64,000 nt of DNA from positions 1-64,000 of the forward strand of contig NZ_CAIJDE010000033.1 of assembly GCF_903819335.1 (NCBI RefSeq), given 5' to 3'. Each line of letters begins with the position of its first letter. The stretch's first letter is position 1. This stretch comes from Flavobacterium panici. GTDB taxonomy: Bacteria > Bacteroidota > Bacteroidia > Flavobacteriales > Flavobacteriaceae. Positions 8,447 through 17,796 of the stretch are shown in pieces. Both the position numbers and the translations under genes were made by a program. A model generated the notes under the pieces. The model was given only the letters and a program-made list of their open reading frames with translations, was not told the DNA's origin and ran no database searches.

Positions 8447-11050
8447 TTATAGTACGGGTTGTGTTTGATTTCTAAAAACCAGCTTCCCGTCGAAAGCATC
8501 CAGTAAGATGATGCTGTCTGTTGTTATATTTCCTGCAAGAATTTCTTTTGACAATTGATTCAGAACTTCTCTCTGAACAATACGTTTTACAGGTCTTGCA
8601 CCAAAATGCGGATCATATCCTTTGTCTGACAAGTAAGCGATTGCTTCTGGAGTTGCATCCATTGTAATTCCTTGCAATGCCAGCATTTTTGTAACGCTCT
8701 TTAATTGCAGGCTTACAATTTTTGAAATATTATCTACTGTAAGCGGCGTAAACATTACAATTTCATCTATACGATTTATAAATTCAGGACGAACGGTTTG
8801 TTTTAATAATCCTAAAACTTCATTTTTAGCAGCTTCTGTGGCAGCTTCAACGCTTCCTTTTAGGTTTTCAAATTTTTCCTGAATAATATGACTTCCCATA
8901 TTAGATGTCATAATGATAATCGTGTTTTTGAAATCAGCAAGGCGGCCTTTATTATCAGTTAATCTACCTTCATCTAAAACCTGCAATAAAATATTGAACG
9001 TATCCGGATGTGCTTTTTCGATCTCATCTAACAAAATAACTGAATATGGTTTTCTACGAACAGCTTCAGTCAATTGACCACCTTCATCATAACCTACATA
9101 TCCCGGAGGCGCACCAACTAAACGGCTCACGCTGTGACGTTCCTGATACTCGCTCATGTCAATACGAGTCATTGCATTTTCGTCATCAAAAAGATATTCT
9201 GCTAATGCTTTTGCCAGCTCTGTTTTACCAACTCCGGTTGTTCCTAAAAATAAGAATGTTCCAACAGGTTTTTTCATATCCTGCAAACCGGCGCGGCTTC
9301 TGCGAACGGCATCACTCACAGCTTCAATTGCTTCTTCCTGACCTACTACACGTTTGTGTAATTCATCTTCAAGATGCAATAGTTTTTCTCTTTCTGTCTG
9401 AAGCATTTTCATAACCGGAATTCCAGTCCATTTTGCTATAACTTCTGCAATATCTTCTCTTGTTACTTCTTCTTTAATTAAAGAATTACCTGATTGAAAT
9501 TCCAATAATTGTTTTTGCAATGCTTCCTGACGTTCTTGTGCTTCTTTTATTTTTCCGTAACGAATTTCGGCTACTTTTCCGTAATCTCCATCACGTTCTG
9601 CACGTTCTGCTTCGTATTTAAAATCTTCGATTTCTAATTTTACAGCCTGAATTCCATCAACAATATCTTTTTCAGATTTCCATCTTGCGTAGATTTCGTT
9701 GCGCTCTTCTTTCAGGTTTGCCAAATCCATGTGCAGGATTTTCAGTTTGCTCTCTTCTTTCTCACGTTTAATGGCTTCTATCTCGATTTCCAACTGCATT
9801 ATTCTACGATCCAAAACATCTAATTCCTCCGGTTTTGAATTGATTTCCATACGAAGTTTCGAAGCCGCTTCGTCCATTAAGTCAATCGCTTTATCCGGTA
9901 AAAAACGGTTTGTAATATAACGCTGCGAAAGTTCAACAGCGGCAATAATCGCCTCATCTTTAATTTGTACTTTATGGTGCGTTTCGTATTTCTCTTTAAT
10001 TCCGCGTAAAATTGAAATCGCACTTTCCGTATCCGGTTCGTCGATTAGTACTTTTTGGAAACGTCTTTCAAGCGCTTTATCTTTTTCAAAATATTTTTGA
10101 TATTCATCTAAAGTTGTAGCTCCAATTGCTCTCAACTCTCCACGGGCCAAAGCTGGTTTCAGGATATTAGCAGCATCCATTGCACCTTCACCTCCACCCG
10201 CGCCTACTAGCGTATGAATTTCATCAATAAACAAAACGATATCTCCTTCGGCAGCGGTAACTTCTTTTACAACTGATTTTAAACGTTCTTCAAATTCTCC
10301 TTTAAATTTTGCTCCGGCGATCAAAGCCCCCATATCTAATGAGAAAACGATTTTATCTTTTAGGTTTTCCGGAACGTCTCCATCAACAATTCTGTGCGCT
10401 AAACCTTCTGCAATTGCGGTTTTACCAACTCCGGGTTCACCAATAAGCATTGGATTATTTTTTGTTCTACGGGTCAAAATCTGCAATACACGACGAATTT
10501 CTTCATCACGGCCAATTACCGGATCCAGTTTTCCTGTACGCGCTAATTCATTTAAATTTTTAGCGTACTTATTTAATGAATTATAGGTTTCTTCGGCAGA
10601 AGCAGAAGTTACTCTTTCACCTTTACGTAATTCTTCGATTGCGGCTTTTAAACCTTTTCCGGTAACTCCCTGATCTTTTAAAATTTGAGATACTTTGCTT
10701 TTTGAATCAAAAATTGCCAAAATTAAATGTTCTATCGAAACGTATTCGTCGTTCATTTTTTGTGCAATGATTTCTGCTTCATTCAAAGCTTTGTTTGCAT
10801 CTCTGGAAAGTAAAATGTCACCTCCTGAAACTTTTGGAAAACTCTGAATTGTACTGTCTAAAATTTGTAAAAACAAAGGCACATTTACGTTTAATTTCTT
10901 TAAAATAAACGGCGCGACGTTTTCATCAACTTCAAAAATTGCTTTGAAAATGTGTTCATTTTCAATTTGCTGCTGGCCATTTCGCTGCGCTAATTGCTGC
11001 GACAATTGAATGGCTTCCTGCGATTTAATAGTAAATTTATTTATGTTCAT
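8447..11050 (-). CDS. clpB: ATP-dependent disaggregase ClpB
   Basis: ClpB is a hexameric AAA+ chaperone that works with DnaK to pull proteins out of aggregates. The 867-residue product has the full order: N-terminal Clp-N repeats (about 1-145), first AAA+ domain with Walker A GEPGVGKT at 204-211 and [11 protein letters not shown]alker B, a long coiled-coil middle domain (about 410-520, rich in Glu/Lys/Arg), a second AAA+ domain with [13 protein letters not shown], and a C-terminal small domain ([13 protein letters not shown]). Length matches the family. The middle domain distinguishes it from ClpA and ClpC. It is probably monocistronic. Confidence 0.98.
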   Translation of the reverse strand: MNINKFTIKSQEAIQLSQQLAQRNGQQQIENEHIFKAIFEVDENVAPFILKKLNVNVPLFLQILDSTIQSFPKVSGGDILLSRDANKALNEAEIIAQKMNDEYVSIEHLILAIFDSKSKVSQILKDQGVTGKGLKAAIEELRKGERVTSASAEETYNSLNKYAKNLNELARTGKLDPVIGRDEEIRRVLQILTRRTKNNPMLIGEPGVGKTAIAEGLAHRIVDGDVPENLKDKIVFSLDMGALIAGAKFKGEFEERLKSVVKEVTAAEGDIVLFIDEIHTLVGAGGGEGAMDAANILKPALARGELRAIGATTLDEYQKYFEKDKALERRFQKVLIDEPDTESAISILRGIKEKYETHHKVQIKDEAIIAAVELSQRYITNRFLPDKAIDLMDEAASKLRMEINSKPEELDVLDRRIMQLEIEIEAIKREKEESKLKILHMDLANLKEERNEIYARWKSEKDIVDGIQAVKLEIEDFKYEAERAERDGDYGKVAEIRYGKIKEAQERQEALQKQLLEFQSGNSLIKEEVTREDIAEVIAKWTGIPVMKMLQTEREKLLHLEDELHKRVVGQEEAIEAVSDAVRRSRAGLQDMKKPVGTFLFLGTTGVGKTELAKALAEYLFDDENAMTRIDMSEYQERHSVSRLVGAPPGYVGYDEGGQLTEAVRRKPYSVILLDEIEKAHPDTFNILLQVLDEGRLTDNKGRLADFKNTIIIMTSNMGSHIIQEKFENLKGSVEAATEAAKNEVLGLLKQTVRPEFINRIDEIVMFTPLTVDNISKIVSLQLKSVTKMLALQGITMDATPEAIAYLSDKGYDPHFGARPVKRIVQREVLNQLSKEILAGNITTDSIILLDAFDGKLVFRNQTQPVL

Positions 11051-11256
11051 ATTTTTTAAGATTTGATTGATTTTTGTTTTTAAATATTCGATTACATTAA
11101 AGTTACAACTTATTGAGGTACATTTTTAACTCAAAAGATTTAACTTTGTTTTCTAATATTCAAATTATATTCCACAGTAAAAACAAAGACAAAATGACGT
11201 AAAAAATCTGATTTTAATCAGTTTTAGATGTCAAAAAGTCATAAAACAAGCCAAAT

Positions 11257-11646
11257 ATGAGTTTTTTAAATTCAATCTTCGGAAGTTCTGAGAATTCAGA
11301 TGCTCCAAAAAGTAAAGTTAATTGGACTGAATTGACCGATATTCATCAATTAATGGAAATCGAAGCCATATCTAATGAAAAACCTGTTGTAATTTTTAAA
11401 CACAGTACAAGATGCAGTATCAGCCGTATGGCATTGAAACAATTTGAGAGAGAGTTTGATCTTGAAGAAGTTGTTGATGCTTATTTTCTTGATCTAATTG
11501 CACATAGAGATATTTCTAATGAAATTGCAAGTAAATTTGGGGTTTACCATGAATCGCCGCAATTAATTTTAATCAAAAACGGAAAAGCAGTTTACAATGT
11601 TTCTCACAGTGATATCGATGCTGAAGCTTTGAAAAGTAAAGTATAG
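11257..11646 (+). CDS. ytxJ: bacillithiol-system redox protein YtxJ (monothiol bacilliredoxin-like)
   Basis: The 129-residue protein has a thioredoxin-like fold and the YtxJ hallmark FKHSTRCSISRMAL with a single cysteine (about residue 53), as in the BrxC/YtxJ bacilliredoxins thought to reduce bacillithiol-mixed disulfides. There is no signal peptide, so it is cytosolic. Its presence fits a bacillithiol-using member of the Bacteroidota, but no bacillithiol synthesis gene is in the window. A TAACTTTG -7-like box lies at 11141-11148 between it and divergent clpB. The gene ends 3 bp before a large nested hairpin. Confidence 0.85.
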   Translation: MSFLNSIFGSSENSDAPKSKVNWTELTDIHQLMEIEAISNEKPVVIFKHSTRCSISRMALKQFEREFDLEEVVDAYFLDLIAHRDISNEIASKFGVYHESPQLILIKNGKAVYNVSHSDIDAEALKSKV

Positions 11647-11648
11647 TT

Positions 11649-11795
11649 TTTGCCACAGATTAAAAGGATTAAAATGATTCTTTTTTAGCCACGAATTACA
11701 CAAATTTTCACGAATTGATTTGTGTAAATTTGTGTAATTCGTGGCGACTTGACAAAGATTAGAAAATCATTTTAATCTTTATAATCTGTGGCAAA
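11649..11795. repeat. nested long inverted repeat between convergent genes
   Basis: The outer arms 11649-11679 and 11765-11795 are reverse complements with about two mismatches (TTTGCCACAGATTA...). Inside, 11688-11716 and 11717-11745 form a loopless second palindrome with about three mismatches (GCCACGAATTACACAAATTT...). Single copies of both words occur elsewhere (231-259, 16791-16820, 61342-61423). It fills the whole gap between convergent ytxJ and the 11802 gene and could act as a transcription barrier. Confidence 0.8.
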
Positions 11796-11801
11796 CCTAA
11801 T

Positions 11802-12971
11802 TTAAAAGCTTTCTCCAGATCCGCCGCCGCTAAATCCTCCTCCTCCAAAATCCATTGGCGACTCCGTTTTAACTTCTGGTTTCATGCCAAAAGTTGAAGC
11901 AACAATTAAAGCCTGAGCATTTAAAATTGCTGTTGAATGATTGATTCTGTCTGGTTTAAAAGTTAATCCGGATTCTTTATTTTTTAATTTTTGTATGGAG
12001 AAATAAGCAATTACAAACATCACTAATCCGCCAATAGTCAATGCAGCTTCAATTGGTAAAACCGAATAATAAAATCGAATGGTAAAAACAGTAAAAGCTA
12101 TTGCTCCAAAACTTATCCAAAGCATGACTCTGTCTTTCGTTTTTAAAGCCTGAACCAAATATACAACTGGAACTATAAACGTAAATGCGTAAAAGAAATA
12201 AGCAAACGGAATATCCTGTCCGGGCTGAACATCAATTCCTAAAAGTTCTGCAGAAAGTTCTCTTACAACCAAATAATTACAGGAAAGATAAAACAGAATT
12301 AAACAGAAACTATTGGCTAATAAAAGTCCGTTGTAATAGTAAACTTCTTTTAAATTCTTGATCTTTTGTTTTGTAAAAAAATAAAATCCTGCTGAAGCCA
12401 GCATTGCCACAAAAGGTAAAATTGTTTTACCAATATCTCCAATTTCAAACAGACCGAAAAATAAAACTGCTGAACCTGCCAAGCAAAAAACAAGCATAGA
12501 AAGTAGATGCAGGTATCTTTTATAGGTTAAAAAAGAAGCAATGGCAACAAAAATAGCGGGAGTTAATCCAGTTTCAAAATCTTCTGTAAGTATAAAAACT
12601 GCTCCGCCTACATTTAAAAGTATTCCTAAAATAAAAGCATCGTCTAAGCCGTGTCTGTAATATTTGCTATTCGACAAAAATTCAGCACCTGCAATACCAA
12701 CACCTGCAAAAAGAAAGCAACAAATTTTAAAAAAAGATTCCGCGCCTGATAATGCAATTAAAGAGATAAAGCTGCAAATCGATGAATATAGAAATGATCC
12801 CAGCAGAAAAAATCCTAAACGAACTAAAATGTTATTTTGGATTTTGAAAGATGGTAATTGATTTCTAATTATTTTTTTTTGCTCTTTACTTATAAACCCT
12901 CCGCTTTCAAGGGAATCAGCTTCTTGAGTTAAAAATAAATTATTTAGTAAATTTTTATCGTGTACTATCAT
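11802..12971 (-). CDS. multipass membrane protein with Gly/Ser-rich C-terminus
   Basis: The 389-residue protein has a soluble N-terminus of about 50 residues, roughly eleven hydrophobic segments between 50 and 340, and a C-terminal tail MDFGGGGFSGGGSGESF resembling the glycine-rich tails of TPM and DUF2207 membrane proteins. The N-terminal layout resembles its neighbour (a DUF2157 protein), so it may be a diverged partner. No catalytic motif is visible. Its ATG overlaps the stop of the upstream gene by 4 bp, which implies translational coupling and a shared function. Confidence 0.75.
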   Translation of the reverse strand: MIVHDKNLLNNLFLTQEADSLESGGFISKEQKKIIRNQLPSFKIQNNILVRLGFFLLGSFLYSSICSFISLIALSGAESFFKICCFLFAGVGIAGAEFLSNSKYYRHGLDDAFILGILLNVGGAVFILTEDFETGLTPAIFVAIASFLTYKRYLHLLSMLVFCLAGSAVLFFGLFEIGDIGKTILPFVAMLASAGFYFFTKQKIKNLKEVYYYNGLLLANSFCLILFYLSCNYLVVRELSAELLGIDVQPGQDIPFAYFFYAFTFIVPVVYLVQALKTKDRVMLWISFGAIAFTVFTIRFYYSVLPIEAALTIGGLVMFVIAYFSIQKLKNKESGLTFKPDRINHSTAILNAQALIVASTFGMKPEVKTESPMDFGGGGFSGGGSGESF

Positions 12972-13966
12972 TCGGCTATTTCTTTATTGAAGTTTTTAAT
13001 CAGTTTTATAAACAATACTATCGAGCCAATAAAATAAACTGGTAATATCATTATAAATAATACCCATATATCGCCAAAATCAATATGTTCGAAAATTCTA
13101 AATATGAAAATATTAATGCCAATGTAGGCGTAAACAATCATAAAAATGTATAGTGAAATCGCTTTGAGCTGATGGCTTATTTTATAAAAATAAACAGATG
13201 AACCTGCTAAAATTAAAGAGAAAAGAAGCCATATAATATCTTCACTAACCATATTGCTTATTGATGCAATACTTATAATATGCAAAGCAAATGTGAGATA
13301 GACAAGCGCAAAATGTGTTTTTAAATTAATTCTAAAACTATAAACTGTCCATAGAATCAATAAAAATCCAAGCATAATTGCAGAATAACTCAAACTTTGA
13401 TTGTCATAAAAGTTATTATTGCTGTTAAAAATATCCTGAGGCGTTACCGAAAGTCCAACGTAAGCTGCCAAACCTGTAACGGCAATCGTAAGAACACTTT
13501 TATTATCAAAATAATAAGCACAAAAGAAACTGACAATTGTGGGAACTAAAGTCGCTAAACCATAATGTGTTCCAAATACTTCATATTGAAACTGAAGATA
13601 TCCTATAAAAATACAGGTGAGAACATTTGCTGTTAAAACTATATATTCCAGAAAATGACTTTCTGTTGTGGTTTCTGTTTTTTGAAAACCTTTGGAATTT
13701 TTAAAACAGTAATAAAAACAACCACAAATAAGAACAAACAAAATCGCCAGAAGTGCAATATGTCCAATGCTGTCAATATTGTCATAAATAAGAATTCCAA
13801 TTCCGGATGTGAACATTAAAACCGAAATCGAAAGTAACAGTTTTAATTCGACATTAAGCGAGAAAATATTGAGGCTTCGATATTCTTTTATTTCCTGAAA
13901 CTGATTTTCGGTAATTAAGTTTTTCTCAAAAAGACCTTGAGATGCCTGTTCGTCAAATTGCGTCAT
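12968..13966 (-). CDS. DUF2157 domain multipass membrane protein
   Basis: The 332-residue protein begins with a cytoplasmic N-terminal segment (about 1-40) typical of DUF2157, then about ten hydrophobic helices. The ISVLMFTSGIGILIYDNID segment fits the family's first membrane hairpin. The role of DUF2157 proteins is unknown. It overlaps the 11802-12971 gene by 4 bp, so the two form a dicistron. A TAAATTTG -7-like element lies at 13994-14001 on the minus strand, about 28 bp upstream of the start. Confidence 0.8.
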   Translation of the reverse strand: MTQFDEQASQGLFEKNLITENQFQEIKEYRSLNIFSLNVELKLLLSISVLMFTSGIGILIYDNIDSIGHIALLAILFVLICGCFYYCFKNSKGFQKTETTTESHFLEYIVLTANVLTCIFIGYLQFQYEVFGTHYGLATLVPTIVSFFCAYYFDNKSVLTIAVTGLAAYVGLSVTPQDIFNSNNNFYDNQSLSYSAIMLGFLLILWTVYSFRINLKTHFALVYLTFALHIISIASISNMVSEDIIWLLFSLILAGSSVYFYKISHQLKAISLYIFMIVYAYIGINIFIFRIFEHIDFGDIWVLFIMILPVYFIGSIVLFIKLIKNFNKEIAE

Positions 13967-14050
13967 GTTTTTATTTTAAAAATGATCAATTCTCAAATTT
14001 AGAGAATTAGGTCGAATTTTCTTAAGTTTCAAAAATATATTTGAAGAAAT

Positions 14051-14085
14051 AAAAAAACCGATCTGTATTAGCTGCAAATCGGTTT
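14051..14085 (-). terminator. terminator at the end of the arginine cluster
   Basis: AAACCGAT at 14055-14062 pairs with ATCGGTTT at 14078-14085 and is followed on the minus strand by a 7-T run. It lies 24 bp beyond the argH stop. Confidence 0.8.
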
Positions 14086-14108
14086 CATATTATTCTGGAA
14101 ATAAGCTT

Positions 14109-15389
14109 TTAGAAAGCGGCTTTCATTTTATTTTTAATCGCATCAAGGCATAAGTTATTAATACTTCCTTCGTGCGTGTGTTTTGTTTGTTTTGGGGATT
14201 TGTATGTTCCCGCTTCTAATTGTTCAGCAACTGCTTTATAAGCATCTCTAAACGGCATTCCTTCAACCACCATTTCGTTTAAAGTATCTACTGTAAACAA
14301 ATAATCGTATTTTTTATCTTCTAAAATATGATCTTTAACCGTAATATCTTTAATCGAAAATATAGCAATATCCAGACAAGATTTTAAAGTTTGAATTGCA
14401 GGAAACAAACCTTCTTTTAAAAGCTGTAAATCTCTGTGATATCCGCTTGGAAGATTATTTGTGATTAAAGTGATTTCGTATGGAAGCGCCTGAATTTTAT
14501 TGCATTTCCCTCTAATTAATTCGAAAACATCCGGATTCTTTTTATGAGGCATAATACTTGAGCCTGTTGTAAGATGTGCCGGAAGACCAATAAAATCAAA
14601 GTTCTGGCTCATATACAAGCAAACGTCCATTGCAAATTTTGACAATGTTCCTGCAACGCTTGTCATGGCAAAAGCAACTGTTTTCTCTGCTTTTCCACGG
14701 CTCATTTGTGCTGCAACGGCATTGTATTTTAAGGTTTCAAAACCTAATTCTTGTGTTGTAAATGTTCTGTTGATTGGAAACGAACTTCCGTAACCTGCCG
14801 CAGATCCTAACGGGTTCTGGTCTACAATTTTTGAAGCGGCGTTCAACATTGTAATATCATCAATCAGACTTTCAGCATAAGCAGAAAACCACATTCCGAA
14901 TGAAGATGGCATCGCGATTTGTAAATGTGTATAGCCCGGCAATAATACATTTTGATGCTTTTCTGCTGATTCCATCAACAGATCAAAAAGTGTTTTTACT
15001 TGTTCTTTAATCGCTTTTAATTCGTCTTTTAAATACAAATGAACGTCTACTAAAACCTGATCGTTACGAGAACGTGCGGTGTGGATTTTTTTTCCTGCAT
15101 CGCCTAATTTTACCGTTAGAAGATATTCTATTTTAGAATGTACGTCTTCGAAACTGTCTTCGATTTCGAAATTTCCAACTACAATATCAGCTATGATTTC
15201 GTTTAATGCATCAACTAACGAAGTTGTTTCTTCTGTTGTCAATAAACCAATCTGACCTAACATTTTAGCATGTGCGATTGAACCTAAAGCATCGTATTTT
15301 GCCAAAACTAAATCCAGTTCACGGTCGTTTCCAACGGTAAATTGTTCGATTTGTTTATCTGTTGGTATTCCTTTTTCCCAAAGTTTCAT
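14109..15389 (-). CDS. argH: argininosuccinate lyase
   Basis: ArgH splits argininosuccinate into arginine and fumarate, the last step of arginine synthesis. The 426-residue cytosolic enzyme has the fumarase/aspartase signature GSSIMPHKKNPD, the HTARSRNDQV substrate loop and LPGYTHLQ. Length is a little short of the bacterial norm (about 460) mainly at the C-terminus, but all catalytic blocks are present. It is the last gene of the minus-strand arginine/proline cluster and is followed by a terminator. A 207-bp gap with repeat elements separates it from argE, so it may be a separate transcript or be read through. Confidence 0.96.
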   Translation of the reverse strand: MKLWEKGIPTDKQIEQFTVGNDRELDLVLAKYDALGSIAHAKMLGQIGLLTTEETTSLVDALNEIIADIVVGNFEIEDSFEDVHSKIEYLLTVKLGDAGKKIHTARSRNDQVLVDVHLYLKDELKAIKEQVKTLFDLLMESAEKHQNVLLPGYTHLQIAMPSSFGMWFSAYAESLIDDITMLNAASKIVDQNPLGSAAGYGSSFPINRTFTTQELGFETLKYNAVAAQMSRGKAEKTVAFAMTSVAGTLSKFAMDVCLYMSQNFDFIGLPAHLTTGSSIMPHKKNPDVFELIRGKCNKIQALPYEITLITNNLPSGYHRDLQLLKEGLFPAIQTLKSCLDIAIFSIKDITVKDHILEDKKYDYLFTVDTLNEMVVEGMPFRDAYKAVAEQLEAGTYKSPKQTKHTHEGSINNLCLDAIKNKMKAAF

Positions 15390-15487
15390 AAGATGTATGT
15401 TTTTTGTTTCACAGAGATACTCAAAGTAAGCTCAGAGATTCACAAAGTTTCTTTTTTTACGTAATGTTTCTCAATTCCTGAGAGTCC

Positions 15488-15593
15488 TAGCCCCGATAGT
15501 AGTGGAAATCCTTTTTCTGGCTTCTTTAGCCAGGAAAAGATTGGAACGGATAGCGGGATTAGCTCCTAAATCCTTCGACTACGCTCAGGATGA
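15488..15593. repeat. TAGCCCCGATAG...ATAGCGGGATTAG element plus TTCGACTACGCTCAGGATGACA word
   Basis: Bases 15488-15563 have the same ends as the element at 7036-7113 and a different inner hairpin (CTTTTTCTGGC with GCCAGGAAAAG). Bases about 15573-15593 match the word at 449-472. Both lie in the argE-argH gap. Confidence 0.65.
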
Positions 15594-15596
15594 CAA

Positions 15597-16667
15597 TTAT
15601 AATTTAAAAAAATCAGTTAGTATTTTGATATATAAATCGACTCCTTCTTCAATTTCATTTACAAAAATAAATTCGTCTGCTGAATGTGACCGCAAAGTTT
15701 CTCCAGGCCCTAATTTTAAAGACTGACAACTCAAAACCGACTGATCGGAAAGTGTCGGCGAACCATAAGTTGTTCTTCCCAAAGCAATTCCCGCCTGAAC
15801 CAAACCGTGTGAAACTGGAATTGACGATGCGTTTAAATGCATGGATCTTGGCGTTACTTCGGCATTTACATTTGCTTTTACAACTTCCAAAATTTCAGCA
15901 TTTGTGTAACGATCTGTTACGCGGATATCAACCACTAAATCACATTCTGAAGGTACTACATTATGTTGTTTTCCTGCACTGATTTGTGTTACGGTCATTT
16001 TTACAGGACCTAAAACGTCTGAGATTTTGTCGAATTTATAGTTTTTAAACCATTCCATTACGGGAATTGATTTGTATATTGAATTATCATCGTTTTGGTG
16101 TGCGGCGTGGCTTGCAGTTCCTTTTACTTTTACGTCAAGAACTAATAATCCTTTTTCTGCAACGGCTAATTGCATTAATGTTGGTTCTCCAACAATGGCG
16201 CAGTCTAATTCCGGTAAATGCTTTAAAACACTATTTAATCCATTTTTTCCGCTGCTTTCTTCTTCGGCGGAAGCCACAATTACAATATTATGTGATAAGT
16301 TTTGATTTTCGTAAAAATGAACGAATGTTGCCAATAATGAAACTAGGCATCCTCCGGCATCATTACTTCCTAAACCAAATAATTTACCGTCGTTTTCGAT
16401 TGCTTTAAACGGATCATTAGTATAAGCTTGATTGGGTCTTACAGTATCGTGATGTGAATTTAGTAAAAGTGTTGGTTTGTTTTCGTCGAAATACTTGTTG
16501 AAAGCCCACACATTATTGTTTTCTCTTTTGAAAGGAATCTCGTTTTGATTGAACCAATTTTCGATTAACAAAGCCGTTTGGTCTTCTTCACTTGAAAATG
16601 AAGGGGTTTCGATTAAGCTTTTTAATAAACTAATTGCTTCCTGGGTAAGCGTATTTATACTTTTCAT
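15597..16667 (-). CDS. argE: M20 family N-acyl-ornithine/citrulline deacylase
   Basis: This M20 zinc amidohydrolase removes the N-acyl group in arginine synthesis. Because the cluster carries an ArgF' that carbamoylates N-acylornithine, the substrate here is probably N-acetyl- or N-succinylcitrulline rather than acetylornithine. The 356-residue form from ATG 16667 has the metal-binding blocks NSHHDTVRPN, GSNDAGGCL and SAEEESSGKNG, and the dimerisation domain in the middle. The frame opens 12 codons earlier, but that part lies in a repeat (GCCACGAAGGCGCGAAG) and is probably not translated. Confidence 0.9.
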   Translation of the reverse strand: MKSINTLTQEAISLLKSLIETPSFSSEEDQTALLIENWFNQNEIPFKRENNNVWAFNKYFDENKPTLLLNSHHDTVRPNQAYTNDPFKAIENDGKLFGLGSNDAGGCLVSLLATFVHFYENQNLSHNIVIVASAEEESSGKNGLNSVLKHLPELDCAIVGEPTLMQLAVAEKGLLVLDVKVKGTASHAAHQNDDNSIYKSIPVMEWFKNYKFDKISDVLGPVKMTVTQISAGKQHNVVPSECDLVVDIRVTDRYTNAEILEVVKANVNAEVTPRSMHLNASSIPVSHGLVQAGIALGRTTYGSPTLSDQSVLSCQSLKLGPGETLRSHSADEFIFVNEIEEGVDLYIKILTDFFKL

Positions 16668-16681
16668 AAGTTTGGTTTCTT

Positions 16682-16820
16682 TGCCACGAAGGCGCGAAGT
16701 CACAAAGTTTTTAATAAAAATCGTGACATTTTTGATTTGCGCAAATTTCTAAAATTAAATTTTAAAAGCACTGCGCAGTGCTGTTTTTTTGCCACTAATT
16801 ACACGAATTTTCACAAATTA
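16682..16820. repeat. word-like repeats and a 16-bp perfect palindrome in the argB-argE gap
   Basis: Bases 16682-16710 belong to the GCCACGAAGGCGCGAAG family. Bases 16767-16782 form the perfect palindrome AGCACTGCGCAGTGCT followed by a T-run. Bases 16791-16820 match the GCCACTAATTACACGAATTT family. Confidence 0.55.
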
Positions 16821-16925
16821 TTTTTTTGGTAACAGATTTAAAATCAAAATAAACTTTTTAATGTAAGTCTAAAATTATTTTCTCTTTTAAAAGAAAAAAT
16901 TAGAGTCAATTCATGGCAACATCTT

Positions 16926-17699
16926 TTATAATGAAATCGTTGTATGCAGAATATCTGGATTTTGGAGCATTTTATGATGCCCAATTTTGATTTTCTGTAC
17001 TCCTCTTGATAAACTATTGAAACAGTTATCCAGTTTTGGAATCATTCCGGAATGGATTACTTTTTCTTCTTTTAGTTTATTGTATAAGGCTTCGTTGATT
17101 TCTATTATTACAGATGAATCGTCTTCTGAGTCTTGTAAAACGCCTTGTTTTTCAAAACAATATGTCAACGTAACATCAAAAACTTCAGATAATGCAATTG
17201 ATAATTCGCTTGCAATTGTATCTGCATTTGTGTTTAATAATTGTCCGTTTTTATCGTGCGTAATTGCACAGAAAACAGGAACAACGCCTGCTTCTAATAA
17301 AGTTGCCAGTAATTTAGTGTTTACTTGTTTTACATCGCCTACAAATCCGTAATCGATTGTCGGGTGATTTCGTTTTGTGGACTGAATTAAATTTCCGTCA
17401 GCTCCAGAAAAACCAATTGCATTATTATCTTTTGCCTGCAATTGTGCAACAATATGCTTGTTGATTTGTCCTGCGTAAATCATTACCACAACATCAAGCA
17501 TTGGAGCATCTGTAATTCGGCGTCCGTCAATCATTTGCGGAACCAAACCAATGCTCTGCGCCATTTTTGTAGCCGATTTTCCTCCGCCGTGAACTAAAAC
17601 TTTATAGCCTTCAATTTTAGAAAAATCGGTTAAGAATTGTTCTAATTCTGCTGGATTGTCGATGATGTTTCCACCTATTTTTATTACTGATACTTTCAT
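16926..17699 (-). CDS. argB: N-acylglutamate kinase
   Basis: ArgB phosphorylates the gamma carboxyl of N-acylglutamate. The 257-residue amino-acid-kinase-fold protein has the N-terminal KIGGNIID nucleotide loop, VHGGGKSATK, the GRRITD motif that contacts substrate, and GFSGADGNL. There is no N-terminal arginine-sensing extension, so classical feedback inhibition at ArgB is unlikely. Whether it takes N-acetyl- or N-succinylglutamate depends on the cluster's acyltransferase and cannot be read from the sequence. Confidence 0.94.
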   Translation of the reverse strand: MKVSVIKIGGNIIDNPAELEQFLTDFSKIEGYKVLVHGGGKSATKMAQSIGLVPQMIDGRRITDAPMLDVVVMIYAGQINKHIVAQLQAKDNNAIGFSGADGNLIQSTKRNHPTIDYGFVGDVKQVNTKLLATLLEAGVVPVFCAITHDKNGQLLNTNADTIASELSIALSEVFDVTLTYCFEKQGVLQDSEDDSSVIIEINEALYNKLKEEKVIHSGMIPKLDNCFNSLSRGVQKIKIGHHKMLQNPDILHTTISL

Positions 17700-17701
17700 A
17701 A

Positions 17702-17785
17702 GATTCTAAGGTTCTGAGATTCTAAGATACTAAGTTTTTTCTGCGCAAAGTTTCTTAGCATCTTAGTAGCTTAGAATCTTAGCAA
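17702..17785. repeat. GATTCTAAG word repeats as imperfect inverted repeat
   Basis: The 97-bp argB-argF' gap is almost filled by GATTCTAAGGTTCTGAGATT-type words on the left and their approximate complements (CTTAGCATCTTAG...) on the right, forming a long imperfect hairpin. The same word occurs at 26532-26570. Confidence 0.55.
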
Positions 17786-17796
17786 CTTTAAAAAAA

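Noticed and set aside
9046..9414. Plus-strand frames inside clpB, and similar antisense frames in rtcB, argE, coaBC and recN
   Set aside because: They are antisense shadows of strongly conserved genes and show no domains or signals.
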